From Chloroflexus aggregans DSM 9485 (GTDB lineage Bacteria; Chloroflexota; Chloroflexia; Chloroflexales; Chloroflexaceae), in the NCBI RefSeq assembly GCF_000021945.1, contig NC_011831.1:1749353-1813352 (forward strand): a stretch of 64,000 nucleotides of DNA, given 5' to 3'. Every line of letters starts with the position of its first letter. The stretch's first letter is position 1. The translations under genes and the position numbers were made by a program. This document shows positions 36,205 to 45,255 of the stretch, in pieces. The notes beneath the pieces were generated by a model, which was not told the DNA's origin, did not search any database, and saw only the letters and a program-made list of their open reading frames with translations.

Positions 36205-38078
36205 TGGGAGGACTAGGCGGCCCTGGCCGCATGCTCAATACCGAAGTCCAAAAGCCGAAGAATGTCTGGGCGACCGTTGCCCGCTTCTGGCCCTATTTTA
36301 GGCCTTACTGGTTTGCCGTTGCCTTGACATTCATCTTGATCACGGCAAGTGCCCAACTTCAAGTTACGGCGCCCGAACTGATCGGGCAGGCCGTTGACTG
36401 CTACCTGTTCCCGAAAGCTGATGCCTGTTGGTACGCGACCGTCGATCCGGCAGCAACGGTGGCCGATCGGTTGAGTGGCGTAAGTGGGCTGGTCGGCTGG
36501 TTGTTGGTAGTCTTCATCGGTGGGGCGTTATTACAAGGGCTTGCCTTCTTCAGTATGAACTGGGTTGGTCAGCACGCCTTACGTCAACTCCGTGAAGATG
36601 TCTTCGCCCACATTCACCGCCTTTCACTCGGCTATTTTGCCCGCAACGAGGCCGGTAATGTGATGAGTCGAATTACGAACGACACCGACACCATCCAGCA
36701 GGCGCTCAGTTTTGCTTTCTTGAGCGTTGTTAACGGCATCTTGCAGATCGGCTTGACGATCAACGCGATGGTGCAGAGCAATTTACCCTATGCCCTGATC
36801 AGCCTAAGCGTAGTGCCGTTGATGATCCTCGCCACCTTTTACTTCTCAACCCAAGCACGACGCGCGTTTCGCATCAGCCGCCGGCAATTGGGGAATGTCA
36901 ATGCCGGCTTACAAGAGAGTATTGCCGGTGCTCGCGAAGTCCAGGCGTTCAACCGTGAAGCCGAGAGTATTGCCCAGTTTGAACGAGCGAATGCGGCGAA
37001 CCGTGATGCCAGTATTCGCGCTGCTAGCTTTACCAGTGCCCTAAACCCGGTGTTGGAAGCACTCGGCTACATCGCTATCGCGATTGTGGTGGTGACCGGT
37101 TCGCTCAGTGCGCTCCGCAACGAGCCGCTCTTCGGCACTACCGTCATCTCGCTCGGTACCGTCTTTGCGTTCATTCAGTACGTGCAACGCTTCAACCAAC
37201 CGATCCAGCAAATCGCTACGCTATGGACAAACGTTCAGAACGCAATTGCCGGCGGCGAGCGGATTTTTGGGCTGCTCGATGTCCAACCGGATCTCGTCGA
37301 TGCACCAAACGCGCGTCCGTTGCCGCCGATCAAAGGCCGGGTCGTGTTCGATCACGTGTGGGCCGAATACAAACCGGGTGAGCCGGTTCTGCGTGACATT
37401 ACCTTCGTCGCCGAGCCGGGCCAAACCATTGCCATCGTTGGGCCAACCGGCGCCGGTAAGACCACGTTGGTTAATCTGATCCCGCGCTTCTACGATGTAC
37501 GTGCCGGTTGCGTAACAATTGACGGTTACGATGTACGTGAAGTGACGGCGGCAAGTTTACGCTCACAGATCGGAATTGTGTTGCAAGACACGTTCCTGTT
37601 TGCCGATACGGTGATGAACAACATTCGCTATGGCCGGCTTGAAGCGAGTGATGAAGAGGTCATCGCGGCGGCCAGGCTTGTCGGTGCGCATGAGTTTATC
37701 GAGCGCCTGCCCGAAGGTTATCAGACCATCCTCGGCGAACGTGGGACGGGTCTCAGCCAAGGGCAGCGCCAGTTGATCGCCATTGCCCGGGCTGCACTGG
37801 CGAACCCGCGCATCCTGATCCTCGATGAGGCAACCAGCAGTGTTGATACTCGCACCGAGCGTATTATTCAGCGGGCTTTTGATCAGATGCTCAACGGACG
37901 TACCAGTTTTGTGATTGCCCACCGGCTCAGCACCATTCGTAACGCCGATCTCGTTCTGATGATTCAAAACGGCCAGATTGTCGAACGCGGTACTCATCAC
38001 GAACTGATCGCGCGTCGTGGGGCGTACTACGAACTATATCGACAGCAATTTGCGACCGAAGTTGAGACAAGCGGGTAA
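36201..38078 (+). CDS. ABC exporter half-transporter, catalytically complete partner
   Basis: 625 aa with a membrane domain and a full ATPase domain: Walker A GPTGAGKTT, signature LSQGQRQL, Walker B ILILDEATSSVD and switch IAHRLST. It would pair with the preceding protein to give one active and one degenerate ATP site. Like its partner it has an insert in the first external loop (YLFPKADACWYATVDP). A multidrug or lipid export role under MarR control is inferred. Confidence 0.92.
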   Translation: MMGGLGGPGRMLNTEVQKPKNVWATVARFWPYFRPYWFAVALTFILITASAQLQVTAPELIGQAVDCYLFPKADACWYATVDPAATVADRLSGVSGLVGWLLVVFIGGALLQGLAFFSMNWVGQHALRQLREDVFAHIHRLSLGYFARNEAGNVMSRITNDTDTIQQALSFAFLSVVNGILQIGLTINAMVQSNLPYALISLSVVPLMILATFYFSTQARRAFRISRRQLGNVNAGLQESIAGAREVQAFNREAESIAQFERANAANRDASIRAASFTSALNPVLEALGYIAIAIVVVTGSLSALRNEPLFGTTVISLGTVFAFIQYVQRFNQPIQQIATLWTNVQNAIAGGERIFGLLDVQPDLVDAPNARPLPPIKGRVVFDHVWAEYKPGEPVLRDITFVAEPGQTIAIVGPTGAGKTTLVNLIPRFYDVRAGCVTIDGYDVREVTAASLRSQIGIVLQDTFLFADTVMNNIRYGRLEASDEEVIAAARLVGAHEFIERLPEGYQTILGERGTGLSQGQRQLIAIARAALANPRILILDEATSSVDTRTERIIQRAFDQMLNGRTSFVIAHRLSTIRNADLVLMIQNGQIVERGTHHELIARRGAYYELYRQQFATEVETSG

Positions 38079-38170
38079 GAGGTGGAGTATCTGCTTTTCA
38101 GAACGTGCGCCAACTGCTCATTGTTCCCTTCCTACCCCGATAATCGTATCTGACAGACGCGACGTTCCCG

Positions 38171-38199
38171 ACTACGGTAGAGACCCTCTCTACCGTAGT
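38171..38199. repeat. 13-bp-stem palindrome at the end of the tnpB remnant
   Basis: ACTACGGTAGAGA and TCTCTACCGTAGT with a 3-nt spacer. It lies 92 bp downstream of the ABC operon and could terminate it, but it also sits exactly at the 3' end of the decayed tnpB reading frame, where IS200/IS605-type elements carry their end hairpin. Confidence 0.7.
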
Positions 38200-38770
38200 A
38201 CCATTGCCGGACAGATTCGCCACGGGTAGGGCAATTGTGATTGCCGGCCGTTCTGCGCTGCGTTCAGGTCCTGTTCATCGTGTGTTTTACAATGCGGACA
38301 CGTCCATCCCGGTCAGTCATCGCAACGCCCCGTTTTTTTGTGCCACAGACCAAACACAAGGCGAGCCACTAGCGGTCGACGCATGAGCCATGGACCGTAA
38401 CGTTTCGCCTTGTATTCGATCTGGCCGCGAAATACTTCAAAACTCACGTTCAAGACCGCTTGGTTTGGGCAACAAAGACAGGTCGTGAGCTTGTGGGTAG
38501 AATCTGCGCGAATACTTGCAATGCGGGCACGAAGTCGCGCCACTGCGGTTGCGTTTTTCTCGCGATGTTTGGAAACCGTCCGCTGTGTTCGCTTGGGAAT
38601 CGGGGTGTTGGCTTCGATTCCAATTACCACTTTTGCTGCGATGACCTTGCGCCTCGCCGCCGACTCGCATCTGAAAGAGGTTTGGGTCCTCGGATTTTCT
38701 CACGTATTGCCGGTTCCACGACGATTACTATCGGTTCGCGCAGCCGGAATCAAGCGTCCTGCACGCTTCC
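38190..38770 (-). pseudogene. Decayed TnpB-like (IS200/IS605 family) gene
   Basis: Pieces of a TnpB protein are readable in different minus-strand frames: KNATAVARLRARIASIRADS followed by THKLTTCLCCPNQAV, then FRGQIEYKAKRYG, and finally a half zinc ribbon WTCPHCKTHDEQDLNAAQN matching the C-x-x-C and D-x-N-A-A end of TnpB. The RuvC middle motif between NQAV and FRGQIEYK is deleted, and at least two frameshifts are needed. The last frame stops (TAG 38190-38192) inside the 38171-38199 hairpin. No intact transposase TnpA is present. The 5' boundary is approximate. Confidence 0.75.
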
Positions 38771-38855
38771 ATCGGTGTCACGCCTTGACGGGTGACACCC
38801 AGCAGCGTCTCATCAAAAAAACACTTTTGGCAAGACTAGAGTCTTGCTCCACCAC

Positions 38856-41534
38856 TTACCTACTCACGATTGGTAGATAGTTTTCATAGGCAATCGGTAG
38901 ACCGACAATGAACGGTAGAGCGGTTCCGCCGGGCAAACTAGCTGTCACCCCTCCAACACCAACCGGACGATCACCGGCCAGATAACGACGGATAAATGCA
39001 CTCCAATTGTCGGTTTGCCCGCGATAGAGCAACATTTCCATTAGCAACGGTTGGGCACCGAAGAGTGAATGGTGGGGGAAGAATTCAGCGAGACCCGCCC
39101 CTGGTGGCAAGGCTGGATTGCCAATTGCACCATCGGGTAATCGGCGTACGGCGATGACCAGCGGGTTCGAGCCACCCAGCGTATTGGCAAGAGTCGTGGT
39201 AGCAGAGCGCAATGCAGCCAGATCGCTGGCCTGCAACGCCGGTGAAGCAGCAAGCTCTGCCGTGAAATCACCGAGATCGATGAGGGCATCCTCAGGTGCA
39301 GGCACAACAGCTCCGCTCTGATCGTGCAACGCATCGGCCAAACTATTCCCTGAAGAGTCGTAGATCGTGCTCGCTGAACGGACAGTGGTTAGTAATGGTT
39401 GTATAACCGTCCGCCGTTCGTCCAAGACGCGCGTCAACTCAGTAGCCAAGGCATTGCGTGCAGTATAGACCGCTTCGGCCCGCACCAGATCAAACGCCGC
39501 CAGCGCGTATCCACGTCGCACCCCATCGGCTCGCACAGCGGCAGCATAATGTTCGAGGCTATCGACGGCTACGCTGCGTGGATTTGTCCCACCACTCGCA
39601 ACTAATCGGGGCAACACCCGCTGCAACCACGCTGTGCGCCAAAGCTGACCGGGTGGCGCCACCAGATAATCGGCAGCGGGAGCCAATGCCAATGCGGTAT
39701 TCAGGTTCCCCGTAAGTGGTGCCTGCATCAATACCAGATCGATCCGCTTACCGACATTGGTCGTGGCTGCGGCTAACGCTGCACCCAGATCAGCAATCGA
39801 CATTGCTGGATTATTGATGCTCGCCTCATCGTTGCCAAACCCCAAGGCCGGATGGGCCGGTCCCACCAGCACCAACATTGTCCGACTGGCCGGAAATTCA
39901 CGGAGTCCATACTCAACAAACGTGCGCAAGGTGGCGGGATCGGCGCTGTTTGGTTCGGGCTGACGCCGACAATCAACGCGGTCGGCCCGTATTGCACAGA
40001 TCCGGCCACCGGTGTTGCCATAGCCATCGTAGAACGTCACGAGCGAAATAGTCGGGTACTGGGCAGCTAATTCTGCCAACCGCTCAAGCTCAAATGCAGG
40101 CTGAGCGACTGCGCTCATCCGAGCCTGATCGCCAAGGGCATTATCGGCTGCCACATAGATCAGCACCGTCCAATCGGCCCGCTCGGCACCAACCGGTACG
40201 CCCTCATCATCGGATGGCTGCACCGGGAACGACGGTGCTTGGATGAAGGTTATCGTGTGTTCGGCGAAACTATACCCATACGCGGGCAGACTATCGGTAC
40301 CGCGATCATCGTGTACGATGGCATACCAACGGTATGGATGATCATAGCGCAAACGCATGGCGGCAAAATCTGCCGGAAGTAGATCGAAAAACGGTGCATC
40401 GGCGGAAAGCGGTGGGCTACACACCTGCGGTGGCACATTAATATCAGGAACGATCAGCTCCGGATCGTACAAGCAGATTTGGTACGTCTCACCTTCAATC
40501 CCACGCGGCTCGATTTGGAATCGTACCGGCAAGTCATCGCGCAAAATACGGCGCGCTTGTGGCGGTGGATCGAGTAAACGCACCGTACTCAGTTCGAGAT
40601 CGAGATCGGTCTGCTCTTGTCCGGGTGCCAATGAAGTAATCACCGGCCCGGCCAACACCCCAAGGCGGTTTGGATCACGACGATTGGTGAGCGGCTGATT
40701 TACAAACCAAACCTGATACACGGCACCATCTGGAAGCGGCGACACACTCATCTGATAACGATAGCCAGCTTCAGCTAACGCAACTTGCGCGGTGGCGACA
40801 ACACGCTGCCCAGCACTATCAGACCGCACCAATACGATCTGTGCATCACGTAGATCGGATTCAGGATTATTCAATTGCGTCACCCGACCGCCAATGGTCG
40901 CCAACGTGCGCGTACAAACTTGGGCATCAATATCATCAAACGAGATACTGACCCCAACACCATCATTCACGCCGCGCATTGTAATCACCAGTTGTGCCGC
41001 ACCGAGTTCAGCAAGGCGCGCTATATCGGTCGCCGCCCACGTAAATGCGCGCCAATTTCCATCAGCACGTCCACTCAGCGGAATATTGACGGCAAACACA
41101 CGTCCGGTCGGCGAAGGATCGTCAGGTACATTCAGCGAGAGGATCACCGTATCGTTCGGACCTAACGCACCGGGGACAATCCGGTAGCGTATTGAACCGA
41201 TGATTTGCTCGGTCAGAGGCGGAACGGTGAACTGTTGGCGAAACGCATCGACATCAACCGGACCATCGCTATCGCCATCATCATCTTCGGTCAGATAGAT
41301 CGCACGCGGCGCCGAAAAGACGCGGGCGGCAGCATCGGTAAAAATCATTTCGCGGCGTACCGCCTGCCATGGCGAAACCGACGGTGCAAGGCTGATCGAT
41401 GGATCGGCCAGAGCAGCAGTGCAGAGCAGAGGAGCCGGTGTTGGTGGTGGCTCGCTCGTGGCCGCAGCACGTGGCGCCGGTAAACTTCCGGCAAGCAGAG
41501 CAATGCAGATCAAGATGGTGAACCGACGCACCAT
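38856..41534 (-). CDS. Secreted clostripain (C11)-like protein without a recognisable catalytic Cys
   Basis: About 892 aa. A signal peptide ([21 protein letters not shown]) leads into beta-rich domains and then a C11-type caspase-hemoglobinase fold starting at [15 protein letters not shown]. In active clostripains a His after the second strand and a Cys in DACLM are catalytic; here the matching places read [13 protein letters not shown] and [20 protein letters not shown], so Cys is Pro/absent. The C-terminus ends [10 protein letters not shown], a tail seen on many exported Chloroflexota proteins. It probably has a surface binding role. The start could also be an upstream ATG at 41570. Confidence 0.7.
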   Translation of the reverse strand: MVRRFTILICIALLAGSLPAPRAAATSEPPPTPAPLLCTAALADPSISLAPSVSPWQAVRREMIFTDAAARVFSAPRAIYLTEDDDGDSDGPVDVDAFRQQFTVPPLTEQIIGSIRYRIVPGALGPNDTVILSLNVPDDPSPTGRVFAVNIPLSGRADGNWRAFTWAATDIARLAELGAAQLVITMRGVNDGVGVSISFDDIDAQVCTRTLATIGGRVTQLNNPESDLRDAQIVLVRSDSAGQRVVATAQVALAEAGYRYQMSVSPLPDGAVYQVWFVNQPLTNRRDPNRLGVLAGPVITSLAPGQEQTDLDLELSTVRLLDPPPQARRILRDDLPVRFQIEPRGIEGETYQICLYDPELIVPDINVPPQVCSPPLSADAPFFDLLPADFAAMRLRYDHPYRWYAIVHDDRGTDSLPAYGYSFAEHTITFIQAPSFPVQPSDDEGVPVGAERADWTVLIYVAADNALGDQARMSAVAQPAFELERLAELAAQYPTISLVTFYDGYGNTGGRICAIRADRVDCRRQPEPNSADPATLRTFVEYGLREFPASRTMLVLVGPAHPALGFGNDEASINNPAMSIADLGAALAAATTNVGKRIDLVLMQAPLTGNLNTALALAPAADYLVAPPGQLWRTAWLQRVLPRLVASGGTNPRSVAVDSLEHYAAAVRADGVRRGYALAAFDLVRAEAVYTARNALATELTRVLDERRTVIQPLLTTVRSASTIYDSSGNSLADALHDQSGAVVPAPEDALIDLGDFTAELAASPALQASDLAALRSATTTLANTLGGSNPLVIAVRRLPDGAIGNPALPPGAGLAEFFPHHSLFGAQPLLMEMLLYRGQTDNWSAFIRRYLAGDRPVGVGGVTASLPGGTALPFIVGLPIAYENYLPIVSR

Positions 41535-41595
41535 CTGCTGTATCGAAGTCTGGTACAATAAAGCGACCATGCGCCAAAACTCCGCTGGAGGCGAT

Positions 41596-43062
41596 ATGAC
41601 CGAATTACATTATCTTACCGTTAGCGCCGCCCACACAGCACTTGCTGCCGGCGAACTCACCGCCGTTGAACTTACCGAGGCATGTCTGGCACGAATCAAC
41701 GCCACCGAACCGCAGATTCGCGCCTTCCTACATCTCACACCTGAAGCCGCATTGGCTGCCGCACGAGCTGCCGACGAGCGTCGCCGACGCGGACAAGCGC
41801 TAAGCCCACTAGATGGCATTCCCATCGGCATCAAGGATGTGATTTGCACCAACGGCGTACCGACGACTGCCGGCTCCCGGATATTAGCCGGCTTCCGCCC
41901 ACCCTACAACGCCACCGTCATCGAGCGTTTACTGGCTGCCGGCACCGTCTTGATCGGCAAACTCAACTGCGACGAGTTTGCGATGGGTTCGAGCACCGAG
42001 AACAGCGCCTACCAGATCACCACGAACCCGTGGGACACCAGCCGTGTACCGGGAGGTAGTAGTGGTGGTAGTGCTGCGGCTGTTGCCGCCGGTCAAGTAC
42101 CGGCTACGCTTGGCACCGATACCGGAGGCTCGATCCGCCAGCCGGCTGCACTCTGCGGCATTAGCGGTCTCAAACCGACCTACGGACGGGTTAGCCGCTA
42201 TGGCCTGATTGCCTACGGCTCCTCACTTGATCAGATCGGGCCAATGGCATGGACGGTCGCCGATCTAGCTTTGATCATGAACGTCATTGCCGGGCACGAT
42301 CCGCGTGATGGTACGAGTGCTCCCCTTCCCACCCCCGACTACACAGCCGCCCTTACAGGTGATATACGCGGGTTACGAATTGGTATTCCCCGGGAGTACT
42401 TCGTGGAAGGGATGGAACCGGGTGTAGAAGCTGCAACCCGCACCGCGATTGAGGTGCTTCGGGAGCAAGGTGCGACGCTGGTAGAAGTCTCACTGCCACA
42501 CACCAAATATGCTTTGCCTACATACTACATCATCGCGCCCGCCGAGGCCAGTGCAAATTTGGCCCGTTTCGACGGTGTGCGCTACGGCTTCCGCGCCGAA
42601 GGTGAAACGATGTGGGAACAGATCGAGCAGACGCGCGGTCAAGGATTTGGGCCGGAAGTACGGCGCCGGATTATGTTAGGAACGTATGCCCTCTCGGCCG
42701 GGTACTACGATGCGTATTACCGGCGTGCGCAGCAGGTGCGCACGTTAATCAAGCGCGACTTCGACCAGGTCTTCAATGAGGTCGATCTCCTCGCTACACC
42801 AACTTCACCGACCGTCGCCTTCCCCATCGGCCAAAAGATCAACGATCCACTGGCGATGTATCTGAGTGATGTCTGCACGCTACCGATCAATCTGGCCGGA
42901 GTTCCCGCGCTGGTGGTACCGTGTGGCTTCAGTGACGGTTTACCGGTTGGTCTCCAACTGATTGGTCGCCCATTTGATGAAGCAACGTTGCTGCGTGTCG
43001 GTGATGCGTATCAGCGTGTGACCGATTGGCATACGCGCCGACCAGATCTCGCCCGGGCATAA
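41596..43062 (+). CDS. gatA: Glutamyl-tRNA(Gln)/aspartyl-tRNA(Asn) amidotransferase subunit A
   Basis: 488-aa amidase-signature enzyme that releases ammonia from glutamine for transamidation of misacylated tRNAs with GatB and GatC. The catalytic Lys is in [10 protein letters not shown], and the cis-Ser/Ser pair lies in [14 protein letters not shown] and [14 protein letters not shown], typical of GatA. ATG at 41596 has GGAGG 5 bp upstream. GatB and GatC are not in the window, so subunits are scattered. It is divergent from the clostripain-like gene. Confidence 0.95.
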   Translation: MTELHYLTVSAAHTALAAGELTAVELTEACLARINATEPQIRAFLHLTPEAALAAARAADERRRRGQALSPLDGIPIGIKDVICTNGVPTTAGSRILAGFRPPYNATVIERLLAAGTVLIGKLNCDEFAMGSSTENSAYQITTNPWDTSRVPGGSSGGSAAAVAAGQVPATLGTDTGGSIRQPAALCGISGLKPTYGRVSRYGLIAYGSSLDQIGPMAWTVADLALIMNVIAGHDPRDGTSAPLPTPDYTAALTGDIRGLRIGIPREYFVEGMEPGVEAATRTAIEVLREQGATLVEVSLPHTKYALPTYYIIAPAEASANLARFDGVRYGFRAEGETMWEQIEQTRGQGFGPEVRRRIMLGTYALSAGYYDAYYRRAQQVRTLIKRDFDQVFNEVDLLATPTSPTVAFPIGQKINDPLAMYLSDVCTLPINLAGVPALVVPCGFSDGLPVGLQLIGRPFDEATLLRVGDAYQRVTDWHTRRPDLARA

Positions 43063-43165
43063 CCGGTGAACAACACTGCATCCGCCTGAGTTGTGGTATA
43101 CTAAAAGGCGGTTTAAACATAGACAACCGGTCTGATATTGCTTTGGACAAGGAGAGAAACCATCA

Positions 43166-43411
43166 ATGAGCCGTTCGCGAGGTATGGGGCGGCCGCGTTC
43201 ACGCCGCCGCGAGTGTGAGTTTACCAAGCTCGGGATTGTGCCTGATTACAAAGACGTGAAGCGCCTACAAAAATACTTGACAGCGCAAGGCAAGATCCTG
43301 CCGCGTCGCCGCACCGGTGTGTCGGCGAAGATGCAGCGCCGGTTGGCCGTTGCTATCAAACGTGCCCGCCATTTGGCGCTCTTGCCGATTGCACCTGCGC
43401 ATACACGCTAG
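43166..43411 (+). CDS. rpsR: 30S ribosomal protein S18
   Basis: 81-aa basic protein with the bS18 core [20 protein letters not shown] and [28 protein letters not shown] (in two parts). It binds 16S rRNA in the platform with S6. AAGGAGAG lies 9 bp before the ATG; TATACT at 43097-43102 is a likely -10 box. Unusually it stands alone, without rpsF, ssb or rplI. Other S18 copies may exist elsewhere. Confidence 0.95.
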
Positions 43412-43440
43412 TACCAATCGCCAAAGACGACAACCGTGAC

Positions 43441-43480
43441 GTGCGAGGGTTAGCAGCAGCTTGCCTGCTTGCCCTCGCAT
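43441..43480 (+). terminator. Hairpin between rpsR and the Fur-family gene
   Basis: TGCGAGGG and CCCTCGCA (8-bp outer stem) enclose a shorter inner dyad AGCAG/CTGCT. No T-run. It is 30 bp after rpsR and 25 bp before the next start. Confidence 0.45.
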
Positions 43481-43504
43481 GTTGATTACAGTGGAACGTA
43501 TAGT

Positions 43505-43990
43505 ATGGCGACTAATACCTCGTCGTTGTTACAACCACCACTCGATACGCAAGCATGGCTAAACGGTGTACGCGCGGCATGGCAACGCAGTGGCCTGCGC
43601 ATTACCGGCCCTCGCCTGCGGGTGATTGAGACGATTGTCTCGTACCGAGCGCCCTTCAGCGCCGAGCAACTCTATGCCGACCTCTGCACGCATAGCGATG
43701 CTCCGGGGCGGGCAACCGTCTACCGTACTATTGACCAGTTACACGCGAGTGGCTGGTTAGCCCGTATTCACGGTTCGGTTGGCGAAGAGGGGTACATCCC
43801 TTGTCAGCCCGGTCACCTTCATCACCTCGTCTGCACCCAGTGCGGCGCTGTGACCAGCTTTGAAGGGTGTGACATCGAGCAGATGATAGCCAACGTTGCA
43901 GCACAGACCGGGTTTAGCGTCGAGGGACATTTACTGCAATTGTTTGGCCGTTGCGCCAAATGCCGGTCGAAAGACCAGGCTACATCGTAG
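43505..43990 (+). CDS. Fur-family metalloregulator
   Basis: 161 aa: N-terminal winged helix (LRITGPRLRVIETIVSYRAP, then FSAEQLYADL and GRATVYRTIDQL) and C-terminal dimerisation domain with HLHHLVCTQCGAV and a second CAKC pair forming the structural zinc site. The family controls iron, zinc or peroxide responses; the metal cannot be decided, though lack of a His-rich loop slightly favours Zur-type. ATG at 43505 is chosen over an upstream frame start at 43469 that would overlap the preceding hairpin. Confidence 0.9.
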   Translation: MATNTSSLLQPPLDTQAWLNGVRAAWQRSGLRITGPRLRVIETIVSYRAPFSAEQLYADLCTHSDAPGRATVYRTIDQLHASGWLARIHGSVGEEGYIPCQPGHLHHLVCTQCGAVTSFEGCDIEQMIANVAAQTGFSVEGHLLQLFGRCAKCRSKDQATS

Positions 43991-44009
43991 CGCTGCCTAT
44001 CACGTGTTT

Positions 44010-44034
44010 GGGGCACGACCCGCAATCGTGCCCC
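44010..44034 (+). terminator. Terminator of the Fur-family gene
   Basis: GGGGCACGA and TCGTGCCCC (9-bp stem, 7-nt loop) 19 bp after the stop, followed by TTCCTT. Confidence 0.7.
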
Positions 44035-44065
44035 TTCCTTGATGATTACTAACGAGTGGGTTGGC

Positions 44066-44614
44066 TCAGGGTAAAGCTACACCAAGCTGGTGTAAACGCA
44101 GTCGGACGATCTCTAACGCCTGCATCAGTTGCAAGCGTGTGGTCAGATAGGTGAGATCGAGCTGGTGACGACGGAGAATACCGGCAACATCGGCGACATC
44201 ATGCTTCCCCTGCTCAGGGCCGCGTTGCAAGAGGAGTTTGTGCGCGACAATATCTTCTGGTGCAGCAACAAACACTTGTGCTCCAAGCAACGGCATCCGA
44301 CGACGATGGTGCTGCATCGGTTCATCAAGCCAGAACGGGTGACTCAACCCTCCACAGCGCACGGTCAGGTCTTCAAACAGCTTGATCCCGCGCCAGATTA
44401 CCCGTGATCCATCGGATTGAACAGCTTTGTGTGAATGTTGCAACAGGGTTACAACCCGCGACAATGATCCGCGCTGGACCAGTACATCAATATCGTTGAG
44501 TGGGCGACGATCGCCGTAGAGATGAGCTGCCGCCCCACCGATCACAGCCCATACAATCTGATCGCTGTCCAGTAAACGTTGAACAATAGCAAGATTTCCG
44601 GCGATAAGTGACAT
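44066..44614 (-). CDS. Nucleotidyltransferase-fold protein (MNT/AbiEii-like)
   Basis: 182 aa. The motif VIGGAAAHLYGDRRPLNDID carries the GG...D-x-D metal-binding pattern of the pol-beta nucleotidyltransferase superfamily, and a later VAAPEDIVAHKLLLQRG helix is typical of DUF6036/AbiEii-like members. Such proteins include aminoglycoside-type transferases and toxin components; no antitoxin-like partner is adjacent. ATG at 44614 has GAGGG upstream. Its stop-to-start gap with the GNAT gene is only 10 bp, so they are cotranscribed. Confidence 0.78.
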   Translation of the reverse strand: MSLIAGNLAIVQRLLDSDQIVWAVIGGAAAHLYGDRRPLNDIDVLVQRGSLSRVVTLLQHSHKAVQSDGSRVIWRGIKLFEDLTVRCGGLSHPFWLDEPMQHHRRRMPLLGAQVFVAAPEDIVAHKLLLQRGPEQGKHDVADVAGILRRHQLDLTYLTTRLQLMQALEIVRLRLHQLGVALP

Positions 44615-44624
44615 GACCAATCCC

Positions 44625-45248
44625 TCATTCGATCAACCCGCCACCGGCCGCCAACCAAGCCTCGCGGGTCAATTCCATCTCGTAAAACTCAACGTGCGCA
44701 CTAAACCGATTGCGTCGAAAGTATGAACGTAAATGCTGGTATTGTTCATCATCCAATAACCGGAGGGCCGGCTCGTTACCAACCGGACGCCATTCACTCC
44801 CAATACTGACAAAGCCTAACCGCTGATAGCAACGCACCGCCCGCCGATTAAACGCAGCTACATCGAGCACCATGCGTTGGTAGCCAAGCGCACCGAAGTA
44901 GTAGGAAAGAAAGAGACGGAGCGACTCACCACCTAACCCCTGCCCGACGTAAGGCTGCGCCAGTGATATGCCGAGCCGGGCCGATTGACGACGTCGATCG
45001 ATTTCTCGCAACGAGATACGACCGATCAGAGACCCCGACCGCAGTTCGACAGCCCACGCTTCTGTTGCCCCCGTCCAATCCTGATCGTCCTGACCGGGTT
45101 GATACGGACGAGGAATATTCCACAGTGAGCTGAATGGTTCGCTGTAACGAGGCCAGCGCTCTTGGATCAGCGTATCGGCGCGTCGCCATGGCCTGATGCG
45201 AACCCGCTCGCCGAGCAATTCACGCGCGTTCGATTCGTGTGTCACCAT
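44625..45248 (-). CDS. GNAT acetyltransferase (RimJ/RimL-like)
   Basis: 207-aa N-acetyltransferase. The acetyl-CoA binding motif is QPYVGQGLGGESLRLFLSYY, preceded by strand SARLGISL and followed by VLDVAAFNRRAVRCYQRLGF, a classical GNAT C-terminal motif. Substrate unknown; proteins of this group acetylate protein N-termini, antibiotics or small amines. Seven base pairs separate it from the upstream pseudokinase gene, so it is probably in one operon with it. Confidence 0.85.
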   Translation of the reverse strand: MVTHESNARELLGERVRIRPWRRADTLIQERWPRYSEPFSSLWNIPRPYQPGQDDQDWTGATEAWAVELRSGSLIGRISLREIDRRRQSARLGISLAQPYVGQGLGGESLRLFLSYYFGALGYQRMVLDVAAFNRRAVRCYQRLGFVSIGSEWRPVGNEPALRLLDDEQYQHLRSYFRRNRFSAHVEFYEMELTREAWLAAGGGLIE

Positions 45249-45255
45249 CTCACTC

